DNA from: Alginatibacterium sediminis
Lineage (GTDB): Bacteria; Pseudomonadota; Gammaproteobacteria; Enterobacterales; Celerinatantimonadaceae
Direction of reading: 5' to 3'
NCBI RefSeq assembly: GCF_003610775.1
Contig: NZ_RAQO01000012.1
Span: 171,398 to 235,397 of the forward strand
DNA length: 64,000 bases
The translations under genes were made by a program, and so were the position numbers. Every line of letters begins with the position of its first letter. Position 1 is the stretch's first letter. Of this stretch, positions 56,422 to 64,000 are shown piece after piece. The notes under the pieces were generated by a model that was given only the letters and a program-made list of their open reading frames with translations, made no database searches and had not been told where the DNA came from.

Positions 56422-57117
56422 ATGAGCCAAATTCAAGTCAAAACACCTCTTAAGTCGCAGAATCTCAGCGACATCTTGATCGAAGCTATTGTTAGCGGAG
56501 ACATTAGTGCAGGAAGTAAAATTTCTGAACCTGAATTAGCCCGTCGATATGGTGTCAGCCGCGGTCCTCTGCGAGAAGCCATACTAACCTTACAAGGCAT
56601 TGGATTAGTTGAGCGTTTACCTCATGTGGGGGCTCGCGTTGTTGAGCTCAACAAACAACAACTGCTTGATATCTACGCTATCCGAGAAGCCCTAGAAGGA
56701 ATGGCTTGTCGCCAGGCTGCTTTGGCGATGAGCCAAAGCGACATCGACCAACTCGAAGCACTGTTAAATCATCACCAAGACTACCTTCAGCAGAATGAAG
56801 GGCAACGCTATTTCGAACAAGATGGCGATTTCGACTTCCATTATCGAATAATCCAAGCCAGTGCCAACAAACATTTGATTGGTTTGCTATGTGATGAACT
56901 TTATCACCTGTTACGCATGTACCGGCGGCAAGCCAGCAATCATATTTCACGTCCCAATCGCGCACTAAACGAACACCGCGCAATCTGGCAAGCCCTTGCA
57001 GACCGAGATGCAGATCTCGCAGAAATACTCATGCGTCGCCATATCGGTCGCGCTCGAAAACTAATAGAACAACAAGTTGATGCCCAAGCATTCACGAGTT
57101 CAAAAGGAGAAAAATAA
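56422..57117 (+). CDS. GntR family (FadR subfamily) regulator of propionate genes
   Basis: A 231-residue regulator: N-terminal winged helix with [23 protein letters not shown] (residues 33-55, in part), and a C-terminal FCD effector domain (about 80-215) with [25 protein letters not shown] and the usual metal-binding His residues. The stop shares one base with prpB, so it is the operon's first gene. It likely represses the methylcitrate operon and responds to 2-methylcitrate or a related metabolite (inference). Two matching palindromes lie upstream. Confidence 0.9.
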   Translation: MSQIQVKTPLKSQNLSDILIEAIVSGDISAGSKISEPELARRYGVSRGPLREAILTLQGIGLVERLPHVGARVVELNKQQLLDIYAIREALEGMACRQAALAMSQSDIDQLEALLNHHQDYLQQNEGQRYFEQDGDFDFHYRIIQASANKHLIGLLCDELYHLLRMYRRQASNHISRPNRALNEHRAIWQALADRDADLAEILMRRHIGRARKLIEQQVDAQAFTSSKGEK

Positions 57118-57992
57118 TGACCCTCTCACCCGGTGCCCGCTTTCGAAAAGCTATTGAAGACAACAATCCCTTACAAATTGTTGGAACCATCAATCCCTAC
57201 TGCGCGATGATGGCACAGCGCGAGGGCCACCAAGCGATATACCTTAGTGGCGGGGGTATCGCCAATGCCAGTTATGGTTTGCCCGATCTAGGTATTACCA
57301 CCATGAACGATGTTCTTGAAGATGTTCGCCGCATCACAGCTGCTTGCGACACCCCGCTGCTGGTGGATATTGATGTGGGATTTGGCGGTGCATTTAGCAT
57401 TGCGCGCACCGTTAAGGAAATGATTCGCAGTGAAGCTGCTGCTGTTCACATTGAAGATCAAGTCGCTCAAAAACGCTGTGGACACCGTCCAAATAAGGCC
57501 ATCGTATCCAGCCAAGAAATGGTTGACCGGGTCAAAGCTGCCGTCGATGCCAAGACCGATAGCAAATTCGTCATTATGGCTCGTACCGACGCCCTAGCCG
57601 TAGAAGGTATGCAGTCTGCAATTGATAGAGCTTGCGCCTGTGTTGAGGCTGGTGCCGATATGATATTTCCAGAAGCCATGAACACTCTCGAGCAATATCA
57701 ACAGTTTGTTGATGCGGTTAAAGTCCCAGTACTGGCTAATATTACCGAATTTGGCCAAACCCCGTTATTTAGCGGCGCCGAGCTAAGTGGTTCAGGTGTA
57801 AGTATGGTTTTATACCCGCTTTCAGCGTTTAGAGCCATGAATCAAGCCGCCGTTAATGTGTACCGCTCGCTTCTAGAAAACGGCCACCAGCGTGACGTTG
57901 TTGAAACCATGCAGACACGCGCACAACTCTACGATTACTTGAACTATCACGACTACGAAGACAAGTTGGATCAACTTTTCGAACAAAAATAA
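57117..57992 (+). CDS. prpB: 2-methylisocitrate lyase
   Basis: Cleaves 2-methylisocitrate to pyruvate and succinate, the last step of the methylcitrate cycle. 291 residues (E. coli 296). Substrate and metal motifs: [17 protein letters not shown] near residue 43, DIDVGFGG near 83, and the catalytic loop KRCGHRPNK near 119-127 with catalytic Cys. Followed by prpC after 70 bases that include a small hairpin. Confidence 0.96.
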   Translation: MTLSPGARFRKAIEDNNPLQIVGTINPYCAMMAQREGHQAIYLSGGGIANASYGLPDLGITTMNDVLEDVRRITAACDTPLLVDIDVGFGGAFSIARTVKEMIRSEAAAVHIEDQVAQKRCGHRPNKAIVSSQEMVDRVKAAVDAKTDSKFVIMARTDALAVEGMQSAIDRACACVEAGADMIFPEAMNTLEQYQQFVDAVKVPVLANITEFGQTPLFSGAELSGSGVSMVLYPLSAFRAMNQAAVNVYRSLLENGHQRDVVETMQTRAQLYDYLNYHDYEDKLDQLFEQK

Positions 57993-58062
57993 CCCTACAA
58001 CATAGCGTTCACTGAGCAAAAAAAATAAATAACAGCTCAGTTCAAACTGAAAGGAGAACATC

Positions 58063-59187
58063 ATGGTACAAAAAGCAATTGGAGGCGCAGGCCTGCGTGG
58101 GCAAAGCGCCGGAGAAACCAAACTATGTACAGTTGGGCAAAGTGGCTCAGGTTTAACCTATTGCGGCTACGATATAAAAGAGCTTGCTGAACAAGCAACC
58201 TTCGAAGAAGTCGCCTATTTGTTATTTCATGGTGAGTTGCCCAATACCAGCGAGCTAGATGCCTATATCGGTAAACTAAAATCGCTACGCGAACTACCAG
58301 AGAACTTAAAAAAAGTACTCGAGCTGATCCCCGCTAGTGCCCATCCTATGGATGTGATGCGAACCGGAGTGAGTATGCTTGGAAATCTGGAAACTGAAAT
58401 AAGCTTTGATGAGCAGCAGCAACAATCGGATCGCTTGCTAGCAACGCTGCCAGGTATTATTTGTTATTGGTATCGTTACAGTCACGATGGTGTGCGCATT
58501 TCTACCCAAAGTAATTCCGACTCGATTGCTGGACACTTTCTTGAATTGCTGCACTCTCGCCCCGCAGATCCTCTGCACGAGCAAGTCATGCAATGCTCGC
58601 TTATTGTCTACGCTGAGCACGAATTTAACGCATCAACCTTTACTGGACGCGTTATCGCTTCAACCTTAAGTGATATCCATTCTGCTGTTACTGGCGCAAT
58701 TGGTGCCCTGCGCGGTCCTTTACACGGTGGTGCTAACGAAGCAGCCATGGCAATGATTGAAAACTGGACTAGTCCCGAACAAGCGGAGTCAGAAATTATG
58801 GCAATGCTAGCGCGTAAGGACAAGATCATGGGTTTCGGGCACGCAATTTATCGCACCAGCGACCCACGTAATGCGCTGATTAAGGAATGGTCTCGCAAGC
58901 TAAGCTTGCAAAGCGATAAAGCACATTTATATGCGGTCTCGGAGAAAGTCGAAGAAGTGATGTGGCGCGAAAAAGAACTATTTTGCAACGCTGATTTCTT
59001 CCACGCCAGCGCCTACCATTTTATGGGGATCCCTACAGCCTTATTTACCCCTATATTTGTTTGCTCTCGTGTCAGCGGATGGGCGGCGCATATTATGGAA
59101 CAACGTGCTAACAATCGGATTATTCGACCAAGCGCCGATTACACTGGTAGTGAACCGCGCAGTTACGTTCCAATTTCACAACGCTAA
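58063..59187 (+). CDS. prpC: 2-methylcitrate synthase
   Basis: Condenses propionyl-CoA with oxaloacetate. 374 residues of citrate-synthase fold, starting GGAGLRGQSAGETKLCTVG; catalytic His/Asp regions are YAEHEFNASTFTGRVIAST near residue 185 (part), GPLHGGANEAAM near 222, and GFGHAIYRTSDPRN near 261. AAAGGAG 6-9 bases before the ATG. Confidence 0.95.
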   Translation: MVQKAIGGAGLRGQSAGETKLCTVGQSGSGLTYCGYDIKELAEQATFEEVAYLLFHGELPNTSELDAYIGKLKSLRELPENLKKVLELIPASAHPMDVMRTGVSMLGNLETEISFDEQQQQSDRLLATLPGIICYWYRYSHDGVRISTQSNSDSIAGHFLELLHSRPADPLHEQVMQCSLIVYAEHEFNASTFTGRVIASTLSDIHSAVTGAIGALRGPLHGGANEAAMAMIENWTSPEQAESEIMAMLARKDKIMGFGHAIYRTSDPRNALIKEWSRKLSLQSDKAHLYAVSEKVEEVMWREKELFCNADFFHASAYHFMGIPTALFTPIFVCSRVSGWAAHIMEQRANNRIIRPSADYTGSEPRSYVPISQR

Positions 59188-59208
59188 GCACTATACATAA
59201 CCAGCATC

Positions 59209-59228
59209 AGGGCCCACCAGCGGGCCCT
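59209..59228 (+). other. GC-rich hairpin between prpC and acnD
   Basis: Perfect stem AGGGCCC/GGGCCCT with a 6-base loop, 22 bases after prpC and 24 before the acnD start. No T tract follows in either direction, so this is more likely an mRNA stability or processing element than a terminator. Confidence 0.6.
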
Positions 59229-59251
59229 AATTAAAACAATTGGACCTGCTT

Positions 59252-61846
59252 ATGAATACCGAATACCGCAAGCCTTTACCCGGTAGCGACTTAGACTTTT
59301 TTGATACCCGCGCCGCGGTCAACGCCATTAAACCAGATGCTTACGACAAACTACCTTACTGCTCACGAGTCTATGCTGAAAACCTAGTCAGGCGCTGTGA
59401 TCCCAAAAAACTACAAAGTGCGCTGACTCAAATCATCGAACGCAAACGCGATATGGACTTTCCTTGGTACCCTGCCCGTGTTGTTTGTCACGACATCTTG
59501 GGACAAACAGCACTGGTTGATTTAGCAGGATTGCGCGATGCGATAAGTGAGCAAGGAGGCGATCCTTCAAAAGTGAATCCGGTGGTTCCGACACAACTCA
59601 TCGTTGACCACTCACTAGCCGTAGAACACGCTGGATTCGAGAAAGACGCCTTTGAAAAAAACCGAGCAATCGAAGATAGACGCAACGACGATCGATTTCA
59701 CTTTATCAACTGGACTAAAACCGCCTTCAAAAATGTAGACGTGATCCAACCTGGCAACGGGATCATGCATCAAATCAACCTCGAGCGCATGTCACCTGTT
59801 GTGCAAGCCCGCGATGGCGTAGCCTTCCCCGATACGCTAGTTGGTACCGATAGTCATACTCCGCATGTTGATGCTCTTGGGGTAATCGCCATTGGTGTAG
59901 GCGGTTTGGAAGCTGAAAGCGTAATGCTAGGGCGCGCATCCTACATGCGACTGCCGGATATTATTGGTGTTGAGCTTACCGGTAAGCCTGCAGAAGGCAT
60001 TACCGCAACCGATATTGTGCTCGCATTGACAGAATATCTTCGCGCCCAAAAAGTGGTTTCATCCTACCTCGAGTTCTTTGGCCAAGGAACGAAGCACTTA
60101 ACTTTAGGTGATCGAGCCACCATTTCGAACATGACACCAGAGTATGGCGCAACCGCGGCCATGTTCTATATCGACCAGCAAACCATTGACTATCTAACCC
60201 TGACCGGTCGTGATGATGCCCAAGTTAAGCTTGTAGCAAACTATGCCAAACAGACCGGTCTTTGGGCCGATAGCTTAAACAATGCCGAGTACGAGCGCGT
60301 TCTGAGTTTCGACTTGTCCAGCGTAGGTCGCAATATAGCGGGCCCGTCAAACCCGCACAGCAGAGTTCCCACCAGCGAACTTGCTGTCCGCGGTATTAGT
60401 GGAGTGGTTGAAAACGAAGACGGAAAAATGCCTGATGGTGCTGTCATCATTGCTGCCATCACTAGTTGCACCAACACCAGCAATCCTCGCAATATGATTG
60501 CTGCCGGCTTGTTAGCCCGTAATGCAGCCGCAAAAGGCTTACAACGTAAACCCTGGGTGAAAACCTCACTCGCTCCGGGCTCAAAAGCTGTACAAATGTA
60601 CCTCGAAGAATCGAGATTGCTACCTGAACTAGAAGCGCTTGGGTTTGGGATTGTTGGTTTTGCATGCACCACCTGTAACGGTATGAGCGGAGCCCTTGAT
60701 CCAGTAATACAAAAAGAACTGATCGATCGTGATTTATACGCAACTGCGGTGTTATCCGGTAACCGTAATTTCGATGGACGGATCCATCCTTATGCTAAGC
60801 AAGCATTTTTAGCATCCCCACCCTTGGTTATTGCCTACGCAATCGCAGGTACGATTCGTTTTGATATTGAAAAAGATATCCTAGGTTATGACCAACAAGG
60901 CCAAGCGGTTCTGCTAAAAGATTTGTGGCCAAGCGATGCCGAAATAGATGCGGTTATCAAAACCAGTGTTAAGCCTGAGCAATTTCGCAAAGTTTATCAA
61001 CCTATGTTTGATATCAAAGTCGAGTACGGCAATCATATTGACCCCCAGTACGATTGGCGACCCAATAGTACTTATATTCGACGCCCACCTTACTGGGAAG
61101 GAGCTCTCGCTGGTGAACGTCTTATGAAAGGCATGCGCCCGCTAGCAGTGCTTGGTGACAATATAACCACAGACCACTTGTCTCCATCAAATGCGATCAT
61201 GCTCGATAGCGCAGCTGGCGCCTACCTAGACAAAATGGGCTTACCTGAAGCTGATTTTAATAGCTATGCAACCCATCGCGGCGACCACCTAACCGCACAG
61301 CGTGCAACCTTTGCCAATCCTAAGCTGTTCAACGAAATGGTGGTTGAACATGGAAAAGTAAAACAAGGTTCGTTAGCGCGTGTTGAGCCCGAAGGGGACG
61401 TTAAGCGCATGTGGGAAGCGATTGAAACCTATATGCAACGCAATCAGCCACTGATCATTATTGCCGGTGCCGACTACGGGCAGGGCTCTTCAAGAGACTG
61501 GGCAGCGAAAGGCGTACGATTAGCGGGAGTAGAGGTTATTGTAGCCGAAGGCTTTGAGCGAATACATCGAACCAATTTAGTTGGCATGGGTGTACTACCT
61601 TTAGAGTTTGTTGAAGGCAATAACCGTCATAGCTATGGGATTGACGGCAGCGAAATCTATGACGTTGAAGGAACAAGGCAGCCTGGCTCTATCATGAATC
61701 TACGCATCACGCGTAGCAACGGAGAGCAGCTTTCAGTACCGGTAAAATGTCGATTAGACACCGCCGAAGAAGTGTCAATTTACGAAGCGGGCGGCGTACT
61801 ACAGCGTTTTGCAAAAGACTTTCTTGAATCTACGCTAAGCGCCTAA
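59252..61846 (+). CDS. acnD: Fe/S-dependent 2-methylcitrate dehydratase AcnD
   Basis: Aconitase-like dehydratase that forms 2-methyl-trans-aconitate, needing PrpF to finish the isomerisation. 864 residues from ATG 59252 (an in-frame TTG at 59240 is less likely). Iron-sulfur ligands Cys in ITSCTNTSNP and the CTTC pair in GFACTTCNG are present; the substrate-binding GQGSSRDWAAKG near residue 745 is conserved. Replaces PrpD used in E. coli. Confidence 0.96.
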   Translation: MNTEYRKPLPGSDLDFFDTRAAVNAIKPDAYDKLPYCSRVYAENLVRRCDPKKLQSALTQIIERKRDMDFPWYPARVVCHDILGQTALVDLAGLRDAISEQGGDPSKVNPVVPTQLIVDHSLAVEHAGFEKDAFEKNRAIEDRRNDDRFHFINWTKTAFKNVDVIQPGNGIMHQINLERMSPVVQARDGVAFPDTLVGTDSHTPHVDALGVIAIGVGGLEAESVMLGRASYMRLPDIIGVELTGKPAEGITATDIVLALTEYLRAQKVVSSYLEFFGQGTKHLTLGDRATISNMTPEYGATAAMFYIDQQTIDYLTLTGRDDAQVKLVANYAKQTGLWADSLNNAEYERVLSFDLSSVGRNIAGPSNPHSRVPTSELAVRGISGVVENEDGKMPDGAVIIAAITSCTNTSNPRNMIAAGLLARNAAAKGLQRKPWVKTSLAPGSKAVQMYLEESRLLPELEALGFGIVGFACTTCNGMSGALDPVIQKELIDRDLYATAVLSGNRNFDGRIHPYAKQAFLASPPLVIAYAIAGTIRFDIEKDILGYDQQGQAVLLKDLWPSDAEIDAVIKTSVKPEQFRKVYQPMFDIKVEYGNHIDPQYDWRPNSTYIRRPPYWEGALAGERLMKGMRPLAVLGDNITTDHLSPSNAIMLDSAAGAYLDKMGLPEADFNSYATHRGDHLTAQRATFANPKLFNEMVVEHGKVKQGSLARVEPEGDVKRMWEAIETYMQRNQPLIIIAGADYGQGSSRDWAAKGVRLAGVEVIVAEGFERIHRTNLVGMGVLPLEFVEGNNRHSYGIDGSEIYDVEGTRQPGSIMNLRITRSNGEQLSVPVKCRLDTAEEVSIYEAGGVLQRFAKDFLESTLSA

Positions 61847-61855
61847 GGAACCCTT

Positions 61856-63031
61856 ATGACTTACTTAGCTCAAACTCAAATCCCTGCAACTTATATGCGT
61901 GGCGGAACCAGTAAGGGGGTTTTCTTCAGCCTCAAGGATCTACCTGAATACGCACAACAAGCTGGTGCAAAGCGTGACGCACTGTTATTGCGGGTTATCG
62001 GTAGCCCAGATCCATATGCAAAGCAGATTGATGGCATGGGAGGAGCTAGTTCTAGCACCAGTAAAACCGTCATTGTTAGCGAAAGTACTCAAAATGGTCA
62101 CGACGTTGATTATCTTTTTGGTCAAGTTGCAATCGATAAACCTTTTGTAGACTGGTCCGGAAATTGTGGCAACCTCAGTGCTGCGGTTGGCGCATTTGCG
62201 ATCAACAATGGCCTAGTGGACCCAAGTAAAATCCCAACCACCGGCGTCGCTGTCATTCGAATTTGGCAATTGAATATTAAGAAAACCATTGTGGCGCATG
62301 TTCCGATCACCGATGGCAAAGTTCAAGAAACCGGTGCGTTTGAGCTTGATGGCGTCACCTTTCCAGCGGCCAAGATTCAGCTCGATTTTCTTGACCCAAC
62401 AGACGCCAGTGGTGAAATGTTTCCGACTGGAAACGTACTCGATACGCTTAGCGTACCGGGCCTTGGTGAACTTGACGCAACCTTCATTGCCGCAGGAATA
62501 CCGACCATTTTCTTACGCGCTGAGCAACTTGGATACAGCGGTTTGGAAACCCAAGACGACATCAACAATGATCCAGAAGCGCTTGCGCGCTTTGAATTAA
62601 TCAGAGCCCATGGCGCTGTAAAAATGGGTCTTATTGAGCGAATCGAACAAGCTCAAACCAGGCAACACACCCCAAAAGTAGCCTTTGTAGCGCCGGCTGC
62701 GGACTACGTCAGCTCCAGCGGTAAAGCAATTGAAGCCAATCAAATCGATATTTCAGTGCGCGCGCTTTCAATGGGTAAGTTGCATCATGCCATGATGGGA
62801 ACAGCCGCAGTAGCAATAGCGACAGCAGCTGCGGTACCTGGCACCTTGGTCAATCAAGCTGCCGGATCAATACCGCGAGAGTCGATTAAATTTGGCCACC
62901 CATCGGGCACCCTTGAGGTTGGCGCAAAGGCAACGCAAATAGATGGCAAATGGGTAGTTAGCCAAGCAAGTATGGGTAGAAGTGCCCGAATCCTGATGCA
63001 GGGCTGGGTCCACATACCACCAATAGTCTAG
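61856..63031 (+). CDS. prpF: AcnD-accessory isomerase PrpF
   Basis: Converts 2-methyl-trans-aconitate to the cis isomer, complementing AcnD. 391 residues with the diaminopimelate-epimerase-like fold. MRGGTSKGVFF at residues 14-24, DGMGGASSSTSKT near 60, GNCGNLSAAVGAFAI near 102 and the C-terminal GSIPRESIKFGHPSG are typical. Follows acnD after 9 bases. Confidence 0.96.
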   Translation: MTYLAQTQIPATYMRGGTSKGVFFSLKDLPEYAQQAGAKRDALLLRVIGSPDPYAKQIDGMGGASSSTSKTVIVSESTQNGHDVDYLFGQVAIDKPFVDWSGNCGNLSAAVGAFAINNGLVDPSKIPTTGVAVIRIWQLNIKKTIVAHVPITDGKVQETGAFELDGVTFPAAKIQLDFLDPTDASGEMFPTGNVLDTLSVPGLGELDATFIAAGIPTIFLRAEQLGYSGLETQDDINNDPEALARFELIRAHGAVKMGLIERIEQAQTRQHTPKVAFVAPAADYVSSSGKAIEANQIDISVRALSMGKLHHAMMGTAAVAIATAAAVPGTLVNQAAGSIPRESIKFGHPSGTLEVGAKATQIDGKWVVSQASMGRSARILMQGWVHIPPIV

Positions 63032-63073
63032 ACATTTACGGTGTTTTGTTGTTGCCGAATTATTCAAAACCTT

Positions 63074-63090
63074 GGGCCAAAATATTGGCC
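63074..63090 (+). other. Hairpin between prpF and prpE
   Basis: Stem GGCCAA/TTGGCC with a 4-base AATA loop, 43 bases after prpF and 18 before the prpE start; no T tract. Similar in role to the hairpin at 59209. Confidence 0.45.
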
Positions 63091-63107
63091 AGGGACGAGG
63101 AGAAATC

Positions 63108-64000
63108 ATGACATATCAATCAAATTTTGACCTTGCCAGCCAACAGCCGGAACAATTTTGGCTAGAGCAAGCCAAGCAATTGGCATGGTATAAACAGCCA
63201 CAGAAAGCTTTAAGCCAAGATGAACATGGCAATTATCGCTGGTTTGCGGATGGTGAATTGAACACTGCTTACTTAGCCCTAGATTTTCATTGCGACAATG
63301 GTCGAGCCAATCAAACTGCGCTGATCTACGACTCTCCGGTGACCAACACCCAGCGTAAATACAGTTATCAAGAACTACGTGACGAGGTGGCTCTCACAGC
63401 AGGCATGCTAGCCGCACACGGTGTCAGCAAGGGCGATCGAGTTGTCCTGTATATGCCGATGATCCCCCAAGCAGCCATCGCCATGCTCGCTTGTGCCCGA
63501 TTGGGTGCGATTCATTCTGTCGTCTTTGGTGGTTTTGCTGCAGCTGAATTGGCAGTGCGAATTGACGACGCCAAACCAAAGTTGGTGATGAGCGCTAGTT
63601 GTGGCGTTGAAGGGCAAAAGATACTGCCTTATCAGCCTATGCTAGAAGCCGCACTCAAAGCTAGTTCGCAAGCAGACACGACAGTGTTAGTTTGGCAACG
63701 AGAACAGCATCCTGCCACCCTCAATTCACAGCTTGTATCCTGGCAAGAACAGTTAGCATTGGCTAAACCTGCCGCTTGCGTGCCGGTTAAAGCCACCGAC
63801 CCGCTCTATATTTTGTATACCTCAGGGACTACCGGAAAACCGAAAGGCGTGGTTCGCGACAATGGCGGACACGCGGTGGCCATGCACTACAGCATGCAAA
63901 GTGTATATGACGTTCAGGCTGGTGATGTGTTTTGGGCTGCCAGTGACGTTGGTTGGGTCGTTGGCCACTCCTACATTGTTTATGCACCACTGATTAAGGG
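63108..64000 (+). CDS. prpE: Propionyl-CoA synthetase (partial, 3' end outside window)
   Basis: Activates propionate with ATP and CoA to propionyl-CoA. The visible 297 codons begin at ATG 63108, preceded by GAGGAGA. The N-terminal acyl-adenylate domain shows WFADGELNTAYLALD, KGDRVVLYMPMIP, GAIHSVVFGGFAAAELAVRI (part) and the adenylation motif ILYTSGTTGKPKGVVRDNGG, shown in part, then FWAASDVGWVVGHSY. This sequence pattern favours PrpE over acetyl-CoA synthetase because RDNGGH is the PrpE form. The reading frame continues past the window end. Confidence 0.93.
   Translation, partial: MTYQSNFDLASQQPEQFWLEQAKQLAWYKQPQKALSQDEHGNYRWFADGELNTAYLALDFHCDNGRANQTALIYDSPVTNTQRKYSYQELRDEVALTAGMLAAHGVSKGDRVVLYMPMIPQAAIAMLACARLGAIHSVVFGGFAAAELAVRIDDAKPKLVMSASCGVEGQKILPYQPMLEAALKASSQADTTVLVWQREQHPATLNSQLVSWQEQLALAKPAACVPVKATDPLYILYTSGTTGKPKGVVRDNGGHAVAMHYSMQSVYDVQAGDVFWAASDVGWVVGHSYIVYAPLIK

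Overview
The window is a gene-dense chromosomal segment of a gammaproteobacterium, roughly mid-40s percent G+C by eye. No rRNA, tRNA, CRISPR array, insertion sequence or prophage gene was recognised. The lineage call rests on the ubiE-ubiJ-ubiB-tatABC-tatD-hemB block, ecotin, a ZrgA-type zinc locus, acnD/prpF-type propionate genes with a GntR regulator, DUF2750, and an L-type cytochrome bd operon with CydX. The mix resembles marine Alteromonadales, Vibrionales or Oceanospirillales relatives, but the genus cannot be named from this sequence alone.

Layout. 1-10.7 kb: phosphomannomutase, ecotin, two tandem Crp-like regulators, an AraC-type regulator divergent from a methyltransferase, lipocalin, a LacI-type regulator, a 41-codon gene of unknown function, and a FixJ-type two-component pair beside a degenerate receiver protein. 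11-17.5 kb: pntAB, galU, recG and a DUF2750 gene. 17.6-21 kb: a sugar-type periplasmic binding protein paired with a membrane diguanylate cyclase. 21-30.4 kb: glpK, tpx, a zinc-uptake-type locus (ZrgA-like protein, ATPase, FtsX-like permease, DUF3299), a DUF481 outer-membrane protein, glpR and glpD. GlpR-type operators lie in front of glpD (full palindrome) and glpK (one good half). 30.5-40.7 kb: an AsmA-like protein, a LysR regulator, a GNAT-thioesterase fusion, then a five-gene cassette (LolA-like protein, two FtsX-like permeases, LolD-like ATPase, outer-membrane barrel) and a methyltransferase. 40.7-46.8 kb: cydABX-cydDC. 47-56.2 kb: bicupin protein, dtd, a YihY/BrkB membrane protein, a periplasmic binding protein, hemB, tatD, tatCBA, ubiB, ubiJ, ubiE. 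56.4-64 kb: the methylcitrate operon (GntR regulator, prpB, prpC, acnD, prpF, prpE), cut by the window end.

How the genes work together. Propionyl-CoA is handled by the 2-methylcitrate cycle (PrpE makes it, PrpC condenses it, AcnD/PrpF isomerise, PrpB cleaves). Glycerol enters through GlpK and GlpD under GlpR. Cytochrome bd is encoded together with the exporter needed for its assembly. Ubiquinone synthesis, Tat export and haem synthesis share one strand and form a near-continuous operon. The least familiar units are the LolA-like/ABC/barrel cassette at 34.7-39.8 kb, the binding protein-diguanylate cyclase pair at 17.6-21.0 kb, and the small genes downstream of the FixJ-type system at 7.7-8.1 kb.
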